Origin: Catenulispora pinisilvae
GTDB lineage: Bacteria > Actinomycetota > Actinomycetes > Streptomycetales > Catenulisporaceae
DNA: 64,000 nucleotides
Reading direction: 5' to 3'
NCBI RefSeq assembly: GCF_015356865.1
Contig: NZ_JAAFZA010000002.1
Span: 1-64,000, forward strand
Below the pieces are notes generated by a model. It worked only from the letters and a program-made list of their open reading frames with translations. It was not told the origin of the DNA and made no database searches. The position numbers were made by a program, and so were the translations under genes. Positions 1 through 9,146 of the stretch are shown here, in pieces (position 1 is the first letter of the stretch; each line of letters starts with the position of its first letter).

Positions 1-335
1 CGAAATCTGCCGATTTCTCAACAACGCCTTTAAACCCCGTACACGACCGGCGGCCTCCGCACCCGACTCTCGTCCAACAGGTGACCACACCACCAACCCG
101 GTGAACCAATCCGGCCACCGCACTAGCAGGACCACGGCTGACAAGCAGTCCTTGCGAAACGGCTTAGGGCAAGGCCCTCCTGGCCGCGGCAGCGAAACAC
201 TGTGCGCCCCGGACGGCCGCACTCAGCCCTGGTTGGCTTCGGGTGGCCGGCCGGGGCGGCCAGGCGCCGCTACTGTGCCCTTGGCAGCCAGAGGCTGCGT
301 GCCGTTTCGCGCCGGTACCCCCAGGAATCAATCGT
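1..335. other. left edge, no gene recognised
   Basis: I see no convincing gene in this stretch. A small perfect hairpin (GAAATC, loop TGCC, GATTTC) lies at positions 2-17. The stretch runs up to the stop codon of the minus-strand WYL regulator, so its right part is that gene's 3' flank. Confidence 0.4.
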
Positions 336-1304
336 CTAGCTTCCGCCTGCGGCCGCGCGTCGGTATCTTTCGCCTGTCTGCCTGAGGTGCTCGACGAGCT
401 CCGGATGTCGTTCCGGATTCTCGATGTCGAAGTCGACACCCAGCGCTCCCAGCCATGCGGCAAGCACCTGAGGGGTATCTGAACTGAGCTCGACCCGGCA
501 GCTGTGCTCGTCGATCGGCTCGACCACGAGTTGCCCCGGTAGCCGGGTGAGGATGGTCTCGGCGTTCGCATGAGCGATGACTGTGACCCGGTAAGGCCAC
601 GCCATACTGACGCCCCTGATGACGTACGCCGCCGGGTCGTCGTCAGGGAGCTGACGCTGGGCGAATCGGCGCCCGGTGTGGTTCGGTCGCAGACGGATCC
701 GATCGACCCTGAAGCTGCGCCAGGCCTCTCGGCCGGTGTCCCAGGCGAGGAGGTACCAGCATCGTCCGGCGTTGACGAGCCGGTGGGGCTCGATGGCACG
801 GCTGCTCTCGGTGCCGTCGTGACGGCGGTAGTCGATGCGTATCTGTTCCTGGTCTCGGCAGGCGCTGGCGAGTGCCGTGAGTATGTCGGCATCGACGGTC
901 GGACCGGAAGCGGATGCGTGCACGGAAAACGCCTCAAGCGCGCTCACGCGTCGCCGAAGAGGGGCCGGAAGCAGTTGGTGCATCTTCGCCAGGGCGCGGA
1001 CCGACGCTTCTTCGATCCCGCCGACCGAGCCGCCGGCCGCGCTGCGCAACCCGACGGTCACGGCCACCGCCTCGTCATCGTCGAGAAGCAGGGGTGGGAT
1101 GACGGCGCTCGATCCGAGCCGATAGCCGCCGGCCGCCCCTTCGGTTCCGTCGACCTGGTAGCCCAGCCGGCGCAATCGCTCGACGTCGTTGCGCACCGTC
1201 CGAGTGGTGACGCCGAGGCGCTCGGCGAGCTCGGCGCCGGTCCAGTCGCGGCGGCTTTGGAACAACGACAGAAGACGGAGCAGGCGAGCCGAAGTTTCGA
1301 GCAC
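336..1304 (-). CDS. WYL-domain HTH transcriptional regulator (YafY/DeoR-like)
   Basis: A 322-residue DNA-binding regulator. The N-terminus (about residues 1-60) is a DeoR-type winged helix-turn-helix with the typical start SARLLRLLSLFQSRRDWTG and TTRTVRNDVERLRRLGY. The middle and C-terminal part (about 140-320) match a WYL ligand-sensing domain with its C-terminal extension (RIDYRRHDGTE, then EPHRLVNAGRCWYLLAWD). Length is normal for the family. It is divergent from an epoxide hydrolase whose start lies 62 bp away, and a palindrome lies in that gap, so it probably controls that gene and itself. The ligand is unknown. Confidence 0.92.
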   Translation of the reverse strand: MLETSARLLRLLSLFQSRRDWTGAELAERLGVTTRTVRNDVERLRRLGYQVDGTEGAAGGYRLGSSAVIPPLLLDDDEAVAVTVGLRSAAGGSVGGIEEASVRALAKMHQLLPAPLRRRVSALEAFSVHASASGPTVDADILTALASACRDQEQIRIDYRRHDGTESSRAIEPHRLVNAGRCWYLLAWDTGREAWRSFRVDRIRLRPNHTGRRFAQRQLPDDDPAAYVIRGVSMAWPYRVTVIAHANAETILTRLPGQLVVEPIDEHSCRVELSSDTPQVLAAWLGALGVDFDIENPERHPELVEHLRQTGERYRRAAAGGS

Positions 1305-1324
1305 ATCCCAAGAATGACACGGAA

Positions 1325-1345
1325 CTAGGAACGATCCATACCTAG
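1325..1345. promoter_or_regulatory. candidate WYL operator
   Basis: A perfect inverted repeat, CTAGG, 11 bp, CCTAG, sits between the divergent WYL regulator and the epoxide hydrolase. Its position, 22 bp before the hydrolase ATG, fits repressor binding over the promoter or start site. Assignment to the WYL protein is inferred from location only. Confidence 0.45.
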
Positions 1346-1366
1346 ATCGCCGCTACCGTGTTCTGT

Positions 1367-2509
1367 ATGGCCCTCGACGACAAGATCAGCCCCTACCGCA
1401 TCGACATCCCCCAGGGCGCGCTCGATGACCTCCAAGACCGCCTCGGGCGCACCCGCTGGCCCGACGAACTGCCCGGCGTGGGCTGGGACCTGGGCGTCCC
1501 GCTGGACTACCTGAAAGGTCTGGCCGAGTACTGGGCCACCGCCTACGACTGGCGCGGCCAGGAGGCCGCCCTGAACGAGTTCGCGCAGTTCACGACCGTC
1601 ATCGACGACCAGAACATCCACTTCCTCCACGTGCGGTCCCCAGAGCCCGCGGCGCTCCCGCTACTCATCACCCACGGCTGGCCCGGTTCGATCGCCGAGT
1701 TCCTCGACATCATCGGCCCGCTCGTCGACCCGGCCGCCCACGGCGGCGATCCGGCCGACGCCTTCCACGTCATCGCCCCTTCGATCCCAGGCTTCGGATT
1801 CTCCGGCCCCACACACGAGACCGGATGGAACACAGTCCGTGTTGCCCGCGCATGGGCGGAGCTGATGCGGCGGCTCGGATACGAGCGCTACGGCGCCCAA
1901 GGCGGTGACACCGGCGCGCTAGTCTCCCCCGAGCTGGGACACATCGACCCGGAGCACCTCGTCGGCATCCATGTCAACAACCTGCTGACCTTCCCCTCCG
2001 GACAGCTCGACAATCTGAGTGACGCCGATCAGGGGCGGCTGAAGCTCATGCAACGCTGGCAGAACGAGATGGCCGGCTACGCCAGCATCCAGTCCACCCG
2101 GCCCCAGACGCTCGCCTACGCGCTGACCGACTCCCCCGTCGGTCAGCTCGCCTGGATCGTCGAGAAGTTCAAGGAGTGGACCGACCCCGCCGCCGAACTC
2201 CCCGAGGACGCCGTCGACCGTGACCGCCTCCTCACCGACGTCAGCATCTACTGGCTGACCGCGACTGCGGGGTCCTCCGCCCGCCTGTACTACGAAGGCG
2301 CGAAAAGCTGGGGACAGGCGCACGAACCATCCGCGGTCCCCACCGGGGTCGCGGTCTTTCCCATGGACATCACCATCAGAAGCATCGCCGAGTCCCAACA
2401 CAACATCGTGCACTGGACCGAGTTCGACCGCGGCGGGCACTTCGCCGCCATGGAAGCACCCGACCTTCTCGTTGCCGACGTTAGAGAATTCTTCCGGCCC
2501 CTCCGTTAA
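1367..2509 (+). CDS. epoxide hydrolase, EHN-domain alpha/beta-hydrolase
   Basis: About 380 residues. The N-terminal EHN cap (about 1-105, ending in the [11 protein letters not shown] signature) is followed by an alpha/beta-hydrolase core with the HGWPGS oxyanion motif. The nucleophile elbow is GGDTGA, with Asp about residue 181. The C-terminal [11 protein letters not shown] carries the catalytic His. The family opens epoxides to diols via an aspartyl-ester intermediate. I chose ATG 1367 over GTG 1358 because the family start aligns with [12 protein letters not shown]. The second residue after the nucleophile is Thr, where the paralogue at 43989 has Trp. Natural substrate is unknown; the divergent WYL regulator suggests induction. 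Confidence 0.92.
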   Translation: MALDDKISPYRIDIPQGALDDLQDRLGRTRWPDELPGVGWDLGVPLDYLKGLAEYWATAYDWRGQEAALNEFAQFTTVIDDQNIHFLHVRSPEPAALPLLITHGWPGSIAEFLDIIGPLVDPAAHGGDPADAFHVIAPSIPGFGFSGPTHETGWNTVRVARAWAELMRRLGYERYGAQGGDTGALVSPELGHIDPEHLVGIHVNNLLTFPSGQLDNLSDADQGRLKLMQRWQNEMAGYASIQSTRPQTLAYALTDSPVGQLAWIVEKFKEWTDPAAELPEDAVDRDRLLTDVSIYWLTATAGSSARLYYEGAKSWGQAHEPSAVPTGVAVFPMDITIRSIAESQHNIVHWTEFDRGGHFAAMEAPDLLVADVREFFRPLR

Positions 2510-2510
2510 G

Positions 2511-2570
2511 CCGCTGGGCCGTTGAGCGGCTGAGCCGCCGGGCTGCTGGGCCGCTGGGCCGCTGGGCGCA
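2511..2570. repeat. GC-rich tandem repeat after a stop codon
   Basis: Degenerate tandem copies of a roughly 9-10 bp unit (CCGCTGGGC and variants) begin two bases after the epoxide hydrolase stop codon. The sequence has local hairpin potential but no T-tract. It is one of several unrelated short repeats at 3' gene ends in this window. Confidence 0.7.
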
Positions 2571-2575
2571 TCACA

Positions 2576-3466
2576 ATGCCTCAGCTCGGTGATCGGTCTG
2601 CGACCGGACAGAACCCTTCGTTCGAAGACCATCTCACGGAATTGATGAACCTGGGTACGGCGCCGGGATCGGGGCCGAAGGCACCGTTCTCAACGGCCGA
2701 TGTGCTGGCGAGTGCACGCCGACGGTTGCGGGTCCGCGGTCTCGGCATCGCGGGCAGCGCGCTGGCGGTCGTCGCGGTCGGGGCCGGCGTGACGACGGTG
2801 GCTGCGACCGCGGGTACGGGCGGGTCGGGCTCCACGGTGAGCGCGGGATCGGCGGCGTCCGGTGGCGCGCGTGCCGTGTCGCCGGTCAAGCATCTTCCCC
2901 GCGACGGTCAGGCCACCGTCGGCGGCACCAATCCGTTCAACCGACCACAGCAACCTGTTCGACATGGTGGGCGGCGTTGCGCTTCATTGGCTGCCGCCCT
3001 CGGCGGTCATATGATGACCGGCGTCGAGGACATTTGCGAGATGACGATGGGGCAGGCACTGTCCGAACGCCTTGTCGCGTTGCTCGCGGGACGGCCGAGC
3101 CTGGCCACGGTCGCCGATGCGGTGCGGCACGTCTGCGAAGTCGACCACGTGGCACTGGTCGAGCTCGGATCCGATGAGTGCACCGTGCTGGCGGCAGCCG
3201 GGCCCGAGTTGCTCACGGTGGCGACGGCGTTCGCCCGCGGTGGTGTCCACCCGACTCGTCGCGGTCTCCGAGGGCCGGGTCTGGTTCTCGCCGGACGTGA
3301 GCCGGGATCCGGATTCATCGGCGAGTTGGTCGAACTCGCCTCGCCGGACGTTCTCGCGATCCGTCTCTACACGGATCCGGAGGGCGGGTTCGATGCCGTG
3401 GACTTCGACACGGAACACGCAGACATCTCCTCTGCGCACCTTGAGCACGGCATCATGCAGCGCTGA
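2576..3466 (+). pseudogene. frameshifted membrane protein plus damaged GAF-domain gene
   Basis: The open frame encodes 296 residues but reads like two damaged genes. Residues 1-100 look like an actinobacterial membrane protein start (FEDHLTELMNLG, a basic stretch, then a membrane segment GIAGSALAVVAVGAGVTTVA). From about 2938 a +1 frame reads HSNLFDMVGGVALHWLPP and then stops at about 3012, suggesting the membrane protein continues in that frame. From ATG 3012 a GAF-like domain starts (LATVADAVRHVCEVDHVALVEL). Between about 3240 and 3315 the natural protein reads in the +1 frame (STRLVAVSEGRVWFSPDVSRD), then the original frame resumes with ELVELASPDVLAIRLY. Two compensating indels would explain this. 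A functional fusion is possible but unlikely. Confidence 0.55.
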
Positions 3467-3559
3467 CGGCCTCAAGGCGGCACCGTGATGACAGGCTCGG
3501 GCACCGCGCCGGTCTGCGCGCGGGCCGAACGCCGCCGGCGAGCCGACCGGGTTCACGTC

Positions 3560-3613
3560 GCAACCGCTAAAGCCCTGGCAACCGCTGAAGCTCTCGCAAC
3601 CGCTAAAGCTCGA
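3560..3613. repeat. three 18-bp tandem repeats over a stop codon
   Basis: Three near-identical 18-bp units beginning GCAACCGCTAAAGC lie end to end. The last unit contains the stop codon (3603-3605) of the minus-strand epimerase, so copy-number change could alter that protein's end. Confidence 0.75.
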
Positions 3614-4445
3614 AGAGCCACTCGGGCACGAAGCCAAGCAGCTGCTCCGCGGCCGCGGTGCGGATCGCCGCCTGCCGCCCGCGGATCGCCGCACGGAGCT
3701 CGACGCCCGGGTGGAAGCGGGCGATGAGGTCCGAGGTCGGTTGCCGGGAGAGGGTGTCCGGCGCGCACAGATGGACGGCGGGTGCGCCGGGGCCGGGGAC
3801 TGCGAGGGCGAGGAGTGCGGCGCGCGCCGCGTCGCGGACGTCGAGATAGGTCCAGAGTTCGGCGGCGCCGGCTGCCGGGTTCTCCGAGAGCTGCCGGGCT
3901 CGGGCGGCGAGGCGCTCGTGGTCCCCGACGAACGGGTAGCGCAGACAGACGACGCTCATCCCGTGGCGGCGCGCTGCCATCTGCGCGATGAGTTCGTCAG
4001 TCTGCTTCGAAAGCCCGTATGAGTCGCTGACTTGCGGGGGCATCGCCTCGTCCACGGGAAGGTACGGCGGGTGCGCGTCGGTGACGGACCAGGGCAGGCC
4101 GGTGACGCCGTAAGAACTGGCGAGGCAGGCATGGTGGATGCCCGCGTGTCCGGCCTCCTCCAGGACGGTGAGGGTGGCCATCGTGTTCGTGCCGAAGACC
4201 TCCTGCGGGGTGTTGCGCTCCGGGGTGGGGATCGCCGCCAGGTGGATGACCGCGTCGACGCCGTGCAGGGCTTCGCGGACGGTCGCCGGGTCGGCCGCGT
4301 CGCCGACGACGACGTGCCGGGCCGTGAGGTCGCCCGGGTCCGCCAGGACCAGTGCGGTGGCCGCGACGCCGCGGTCGGCGAGGTGGGCCAGGACGGCGCG
4401 GCCGATCCGTCCTGCCGCCCCGGTGACGAGTACGTGTTCTGTCAT
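3603..4445 (-). CDS. NAD-dependent epimerase/dehydratase family (possible aldose/uronate dehydrogenase)
   Basis: A 280-residue extended short-chain dehydrogenase. The Rossmann motif TGAAGRIG is at about 8-15, followed by HLAAIPTP and the catalytic YGLSK (about residues 144-148). Length matches uronate or aldose dehydrogenase members of the family better than nucleotide-sugar epimerases, which are usually longer than 300 residues. It is the last gene of the minus-strand sugar operon, 24 bp after the FAD oxidoreductase. With the enolase-type dehydratase of the same locus, oxidation of a free sugar or uronate at C1 is a reasonable guess. The true substrate cannot be read from sequence. Confidence 0.85.
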   Translation of the reverse strand: MTEHVLVTGAAGRIGRAVLAHLADRGVAATALVLADPGDLTARHVVVGDAADPATVREALHGVDAVIHLAAIPTPERNTPQEVFGTNTMATLTVLEEAGHAGIHHACLASSYGVTGLPWSVTDAHPPYLPVDEAMPPQVSDSYGLSKQTDELIAQMAARRHGMSVVCLRYPFVGDHERLAARARQLSENPAAGAAELWTYLDVRDAARAALLALAVPGPGAPAVHLCAPDTLSRQPTSDLIARFHPGVELRAAIRGRQAAIRTAAAEQLLGFVPEWLFEL

Positions 4446-4469
4446 GGCCTGTTCCTGTGCTCCGCGCTG

Positions 4470-6728
4470 TCAGTAGACGCGAACCGCGACCACATGGGCC
4501 GACGGCGCGCCGTTGGTGGACTCCACGACGATCCGTACCGCCGAGGTCGTGCGGCCCGTCGTCTCCGGCCCTGGACCCCCCAGGACGTGGACGTTGCGAC
4601 GACGCCGGTTCCCAGCGACCCGGGCGACGGTCTCCCACTGCCCATCCGCCGTCCTGAGCTCCACGCGGTAGTCGCGGACCAGCGTCGGCATCACCGGCTC
4701 CGGGGTGCGGTGGTGGTGCAGGTTGATGAGGTCCTCGTCCACGTCGTCGTCCAGGACGACCTCGATCCGCGCCACCGGGACCGGCTCGGGCCAAGCCACT
4801 TGAAGCCACTGCGGGCCGTCCGGCTCGCCGACCCACATGTGCGGGCCGCCGAACGGCCGTGCGTATCCGTCCACTGACTTCGCCGGAGCGAAGGCCGCGG
4901 TGCTTCCGGCATCGAAGGAGAAGACCCGGTGGCGCAGGTCCGTGTCCGTCCATTCCCGAAGCAGCTGCGGCGCCTCGTCCTTGGGCCGCAACGGGATACG
5001 GCTCAGGCAGAGCACGCCGGGAACGCCCAGTTCCGAGACACGCAACGAGACGTCCGGATTGGCATTCACCACGAGGAAGGCGTTGCGGGGCGACTCCGGC
5101 GACCAGCTCAGGCCGGTCTTCACCCACTGCTGCGTCCCAGCCGGAACAGCCAAGCGCACCGTGTCGACCAGTTTCCGGGGCACATAGTTCTGCCCGAGCT
5201 CCGGATCGTAGAGTTCGACGATCAACTCAGTATCCTGCGTCGCATCGACCAGGAGCGAGAATTCGTCGAGCGCCGGATCGACCGGCAGCACGATGCCGGC
5301 GTCGGCGGCCAGCGGCCAGGACGTGGTCGGCGCCGGGGAGTCGGGCATGCCGGACGCCAGCCGCGTCATCGTCGACGACGCCGTCACCGTCCCGCGCGCC
5401 GCATGGTCGTCCGGATCGTCGAGAGCGATCCCGACCACCGAGGCGTCCTGCCGCAGCAGCGTTCGTTGCAGCGCCGCCACGTCCAGCCCGCTCGGCGAAA
5501 CGCCCTCAGCCGCGCACAGCGCCGCGGCCGTCCCCGCCGCCTGACCCAGCGTCGCGCAGGTCGCCATCACCCGCGTGGACCCGAACGCCACGTGGCTCGC
5601 CGAGATGTCCCGCCCGGCGAACAGCAGGTTGCTGACATTCGCCGAGTACAGCGACCGGTACGGGATGTGATAGACGCCGTCGGCGAAGCGCTGCTTGGCA
5701 CCGTCCTCCGCGGCGTACATGCCCCGCGCCGGATGCAGGTCGATCGACCAGCCGCCGAACGCGACACGGTCGTCGAACTCCGTCTGCCCGAGGATGTCCC
5801 CCTGCGTCAGGACGTGGTCGCCGAGGAAGCGCCGGTACTCGCGTTTGCCGGGGATCGAGCCGACCCACTCCAGGGTCATCGTCTCGGCGTCGAACTTCCC
5901 GGAGTTCTTGATGTGGTCCCAGATCCCGTAGACCACCGACCACAGCTCGTCCCGGATCGCCTCGTTGTCGTGGACGGTGTCCAGCTCGCCGCCGAACTCG
6001 ATCCACCAGTACGCGCAGCCGTTGTCGCCGGCCTTGATGATGCGGCGCTCGGGGATCGAGGTCTTGCTGATGTCCTTCGCGAACGACGGCGGCACGAACG
6101 CGACCGGGTGCCCGGCGTCCTTGGTGTAGAACAGCAGCGTCGAGCCGAGGGTGACGTCGTCGGCGACCTCCGGGGCCCAGTCCTCGCCGTATTCCGAGCG
6201 CGCCTCCCGGCCGATCCGGTGCTTCGCTCCGGCGAGGAAGCCGACGAGCCCGTCGCCGGTGCAGTCCAGGAAGACGTCGCTCTCGAAGCGGATCAACCGC
6301 TCCGAGCCCATCGTCCAGCCGGTCAGTGCACTGATGCGACGCTCGTGCAAATCACCGCTGTCACCGACATCCGCGGCCTCAACCTCCCGCACATCAGTGT
6401 TCAGATACAGACTGATCCCCGCCTCGGCCCGCACCAGATCCAACAGTAGCGCGTCCCAGATGTAGGGGTTCCCGTCGATGTTCCGGTACTGATTCTCGAC
6501 GAACAGCTCCCCCATGATCCCGCCTTCGCGGGCGAAGTGGTTCTTGCCGTGCCCGGTGGCCCCGACCACCCACACCCGCACCTCGCTGCTGGAGTTGCCG
6601 CCGAGCACCGGGCGGTTGGTGACCAGGGCGACGGAGGCGCCGAGCCGGGCCGCGGCGATCGCCGCGCAGGTCCCGGCCAGGCCGCCGCCGACGATGGTGA
6701 TGTCGTGCCGTACGTTCTCGCTGCGCAT
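4470..6728 (-). CDS. FAD-dependent oxidoreductase with C-terminal beta-sandwich region
   Basis: About 752 residues. The N-terminus has a classical FAD dinucleotide-binding fold (TIVGGGLAGTCAAIAAARLG, about 10-29), followed by a second signature, VFLDCTGDGLVGFLAGA. C-terminal FAD contacts appear in NLLFAGRDISASHVAFGSTR. This matches the FAD_oxidored group found in glycan-use loci. The last 230 residues look like a discoidin-like beta-sandwich (RVFSFDAGST, WLQVAWPEPVPVARIEVVLDDD), possibly for carbohydrate binding. The open frame continues far upstream, but MRSENVRHD at 6728 is the natural start, directly before the Rossmann strand and 14 bp after the hydrolase stop. The substrate is probably a sugar or sugar derivative (inference). 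Confidence 0.85.
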   Translation of the reverse strand: MRSENVRHDITIVGGGLAGTCAAIAAARLGASVALVTNRPVLGGNSSSEVRVWVVGATGHGKNHFAREGGIMGELFVENQYRNIDGNPYIWDALLLDLVRAEAGISLYLNTDVREVEAADVGDSGDLHERRISALTGWTMGSERLIRFESDVFLDCTGDGLVGFLAGAKHRIGREARSEYGEDWAPEVADDVTLGSTLLFYTKDAGHPVAFVPPSFAKDISKTSIPERRIIKAGDNGCAYWWIEFGGELDTVHDNEAIRDELWSVVYGIWDHIKNSGKFDAETMTLEWVGSIPGKREYRRFLGDHVLTQGDILGQTEFDDRVAFGGWSIDLHPARGMYAAEDGAKQRFADGVYHIPYRSLYSANVSNLLFAGRDISASHVAFGSTRVMATCATLGQAAGTAAALCAAEGVSPSGLDVAALQRTLLRQDASVVGIALDDPDDHAARGTVTASSTMTRLASGMPDSPAPTTSWPLAADAGIVLPVDPALDEFSLLVDATQDTELIVELYDPELGQNYVPRKLVDTVRLAVPAGTQQWVKTGLSWSPESPRNAFLVVNANPDVSLRVSELGVPGVLCLSRIPLRPKDEAPQLLREWTDTDLRHRVFSFDAGSTAAFAPAKSVDGYARPFGGPHMWVGEPDGPQWLQVAWPEPVPVARIEVVLDDDVDEDLINLHHHRTPEPVMPTLVRDYRVELRTADGQWETVARVAGNRRRRNVHVLGGPGPETTGRTTSAVRIVVESTNGAPSAHVVAVRVY

Positions 6729-6742
6729 GATTCCGACGCGTC

Positions 6743-9049
6743 CTAACTCGTCTTCCAGTCGGCGTTGGCGGCCAGGCCCCAGACGATCCGGGGCGCGCCG
6801 TCCAGGGTCAGGGTGGCGGCGTAGTTCGAGGCTCGGAGCGTGCTCTGCCGTCCGATGCAGTCGGCCACGGTGACAGTGCCGCTCGCGGTTCCCGCGTGCA
6901 CGCTGACCTGGGTCTTGGTCGGCCAGACGTCGGTCCAGGCCTCGGGGGTGGCGTAACCGGTCCCAGTGCCGTGGTCCGCGTTCAGCACATAGCCGTCGTG
7001 CCGGGACCACAGGATCGACACCGGGCCGTTCGGCGTCGTGAACACCAGACCCTTGATCAGCGGATCGGAGAAGCTCAGAGGGCGCAGGAAGGTCGCCTGG
7101 TCCAGCGCTCGGGCGACGGTCGCGTACGCCAGCATCGACGGCTTCGGGCTGGTGTCCCGCATCATCAGACCGGAGTGGTACTCCACGTCCGTCGGGTCGG
7201 CCTCCTGCGGGTGGTGGATCGTCGAGTCGTGGAGCTGATACCACTGCACCAGCTCGACACCCTGGACCTTGGCCAGCGCGAGGCTCAGGACGATGTTCTC
7301 GGCGGCGGTCCGGTAGGTGTCGCTCCACCACACGTTCGGGCGGGTCGGCGCGTAGGCCTCCGTCAGCCACAGCGCCTTGCCGCCGCCGTAGGTGTCGACG
7401 ATCTGGCGGGCCTTGGTCACCGCGCCGTAGAAGTTCCAGTAGGTGCCGGTGCCGCCCTGCGTCCAGGTGGACGGGTCCGGCGCGTAGTCGGCGGTGAAGT
7501 TGCCGCGTCCGGGGTGGATGGCGAAGGCGTCGATCAGCGGCCAGCCGCCGGCGGCGTAGAAGTTCGCGGTCCAGTTGTAGTCCATGCCGCCCAGACCGCA
7601 GTTGGAGACCTTCACCGCGGATCCGGCGGCCGTGAGCCGGTCGTGGATCGGCTGGAGGCCGCCGCGGACATACACGTCCGCGCCCTGGCCCGACATCCAG
7701 GGCTGATTCAGTTCGTTGCCGACCTCGAAGTGCTTGGCGCCCGAGCTCGTACAGGTCGCGACCGAGGCGTCGGCCCAGGCCGAGATCTGCGCGGCGGTCC
7801 CGTTCAAGGGGATGGCGCCGAGTTCGACGTTGTGCAGGATCCCGTTGGCGTCCAGCGTCGCGGTGTCGATGCCGGGAGCGCCGCTGTAGGCGTTCCGGAT
7901 CCACTTGATGCCCATGGTCTTCAGCAGCCCGAGAACGGCAGCCTGATTCGGCTTGAGCAGCCACGGATAGTTCGCCAGGCCGAACATCGACGTCGATCCG
8001 CCCTGGTAGGCGAAGTCGGGCAGCACGGCGAGGTTCGTCCGGGCGAACGCGGAGGCCGATCCGGCGACGGCCTGCACCTCGGTGAACACGATGCCCTGCG
8101 CGGGGCCGGTGACCGGGAAGGAGCCGTTCCAGACCGCGCCGGCCGCGATGGTCGTGCTCAGAGTCCCGCCGGCGAGCTGCTGCCCGGCGAAGTCCTTGGC
8201 GAACCAGGTGACGGTCACCGGCTGCGACGCCGCGCTCCCGTTGGCGACCTGGGCGTTGAGCGTCATCGCCGCGCCCGGGGTGTTCCACAGGTTGAACGGC
8301 TGGTCGGTCCAGGCGTCCACGCCCAGAGCGGCACCGGTGGCGATCGCCCCCGCCGAGCGCGGCCGGGTTCCGCCCAGGACCAGGGTCGCCGAGGTGGCCG
8401 CCGAATCAGAGCCCGTGGACGTGCCCGGCGCGTGCATCCAGGTCGCGTTCGTGTAGGCCGGGGTGGTCGCGGCGAGATAGAAGAACCCTTGCATGTCAGC
8501 CCACGTCTCGACGTAGGTCACGCCGGCGTTGGTCTCGTACGGGACGCCGCCGCCGGTGTCGCGGTTCCACACGGTCACCGGCTCGTAGGTCTCGGCGGCG
8601 GTGGAAGCCGAGACGGTGCGCCCGACCATGAACCCGGTGGGTGTCAGGGTGCTGGATCCGGCCACCGTCCAGGACAGCTCGGCCTGGTTCGGCTTCGCCG
8701 CGAAGACGCCGGTCACCGTGACGCCCGGCGCCGCGCTGCTCAGGACGTAGGCCATCTGGATCGCCGAACGCCCGTCGGCCAGGGTGATCAGGGTCGGCGT
8801 GCCGCCGAAGGTGCGCTGCTGCCCGAGGACCGAGTCCTTGAGCATGAAGTACGGGACCAGGACCCGGTCGCCTCCGGCTCCGTCCTGGATCAGCAGGCTG
8901 CCGTCGGTCTGCCCGACGAGCGTGACGCCCGCCGCCGAGACCGTGACCGATCCGGCGGCCTGCGCGCTCTGGGCGACCGCCGGGGTCAGCAGCGCCGTCC
9001 CGGTGGCCACGGCGGTTCCCTGGACGAATCTGCGGCGCGAAAGTGACAT
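6743..9049 (-). CDS. Tat-secreted glycoside hydrolase, clan GH-A-like
   Basis: 768 residues. A twin-arginine signal (SRRRFVQG, then an Ala-rich core ending AQAA) is followed by roughly 300 residues of beta-rich N-terminal domain and a TIM barrel. The barrel carries FEVGNELNQPW with a candidate acid/base Glu at about 446, and LWLTEAYAP with a candidate nucleophile Glu at about 564. A C-terminal beta domain follows. The pattern fits clan GH-A retaining glycosidases, but I cannot name the family. The protein should act outside the cell, delivering sugars to the adjacent ABC importer encoded upstream in the same operon. Confidence 0.82.
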   Translation of the reverse strand: MSLSRRRFVQGTAVATGTALLTPAVAQSAQAAGSVTVSAAGVTLVGQTDGSLLIQDGAGGDRVLVPYFMLKDSVLGQQRTFGGTPTLITLADGRSAIQMAYVLSSAAPGVTVTGVFAAKPNQAELSWTVAGSSTLTPTGFMVGRTVSASTAAETYEPVTVWNRDTGGGVPYETNAGVTYVETWADMQGFFYLAATTPAYTNATWMHAPGTSTGSDSAATSATLVLGGTRPRSAGAIATGAALGVDAWTDQPFNLWNTPGAAMTLNAQVANGSAASQPVTVTWFAKDFAGQQLAGGTLSTTIAAGAVWNGSFPVTGPAQGIVFTEVQAVAGSASAFARTNLAVLPDFAYQGGSTSMFGLANYPWLLKPNQAAVLGLLKTMGIKWIRNAYSGAPGIDTATLDANGILHNVELGAIPLNGTAAQISAWADASVATCTSSGAKHFEVGNELNQPWMSGQGADVYVRGGLQPIHDRLTAAGSAVKVSNCGLGGMDYNWTANFYAAGGWPLIDAFAIHPGRGNFTADYAPDPSTWTQGGTGTYWNFYGAVTKARQIVDTYGGGKALWLTEAYAPTRPNVWWSDTYRTAAENIVLSLALAKVQGVELVQWYQLHDSTIHHPQEADPTDVEYHSGLMMRDTSPKPSMLAYATVARALDQATFLRPLSFSDPLIKGLVFTTPNGPVSILWSRHDGYVLNADHGTGTGYATPEAWTDVWPTKTQVSVHAGTASGTVTVADCIGRQSTLRASNYAATLTLDGAPRIVWGLAANADWKTS

Positions 9050-9146
9050 CGTGGTGCCTTTCTCTTTCGATGGCGATACGAGGGACGAGCTTTTGCGCTA
9101 TCTGGTCGGTCCGCACTGTCCGGACGACCGCCGGCGGGCCGGCGGG

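Noticed and set aside
6729-8288. Upstream extension of the FAD oxidoreductase frame to 8288
   Set aside because: The extension is out of frame with, and overlaps, the glycoside hydrolase gene on the same strand; the Rossmann motif begins naturally just after the ATG at 6728.
6896-9046. A 716-residue open frame antisense to the glycoside hydrolase
   Set aside because: Composition is dominated by Gly, Arg, Val and His, as in mirror frames of high-GC genes, and the opposite strand has a signal peptide and catalytic motifs.
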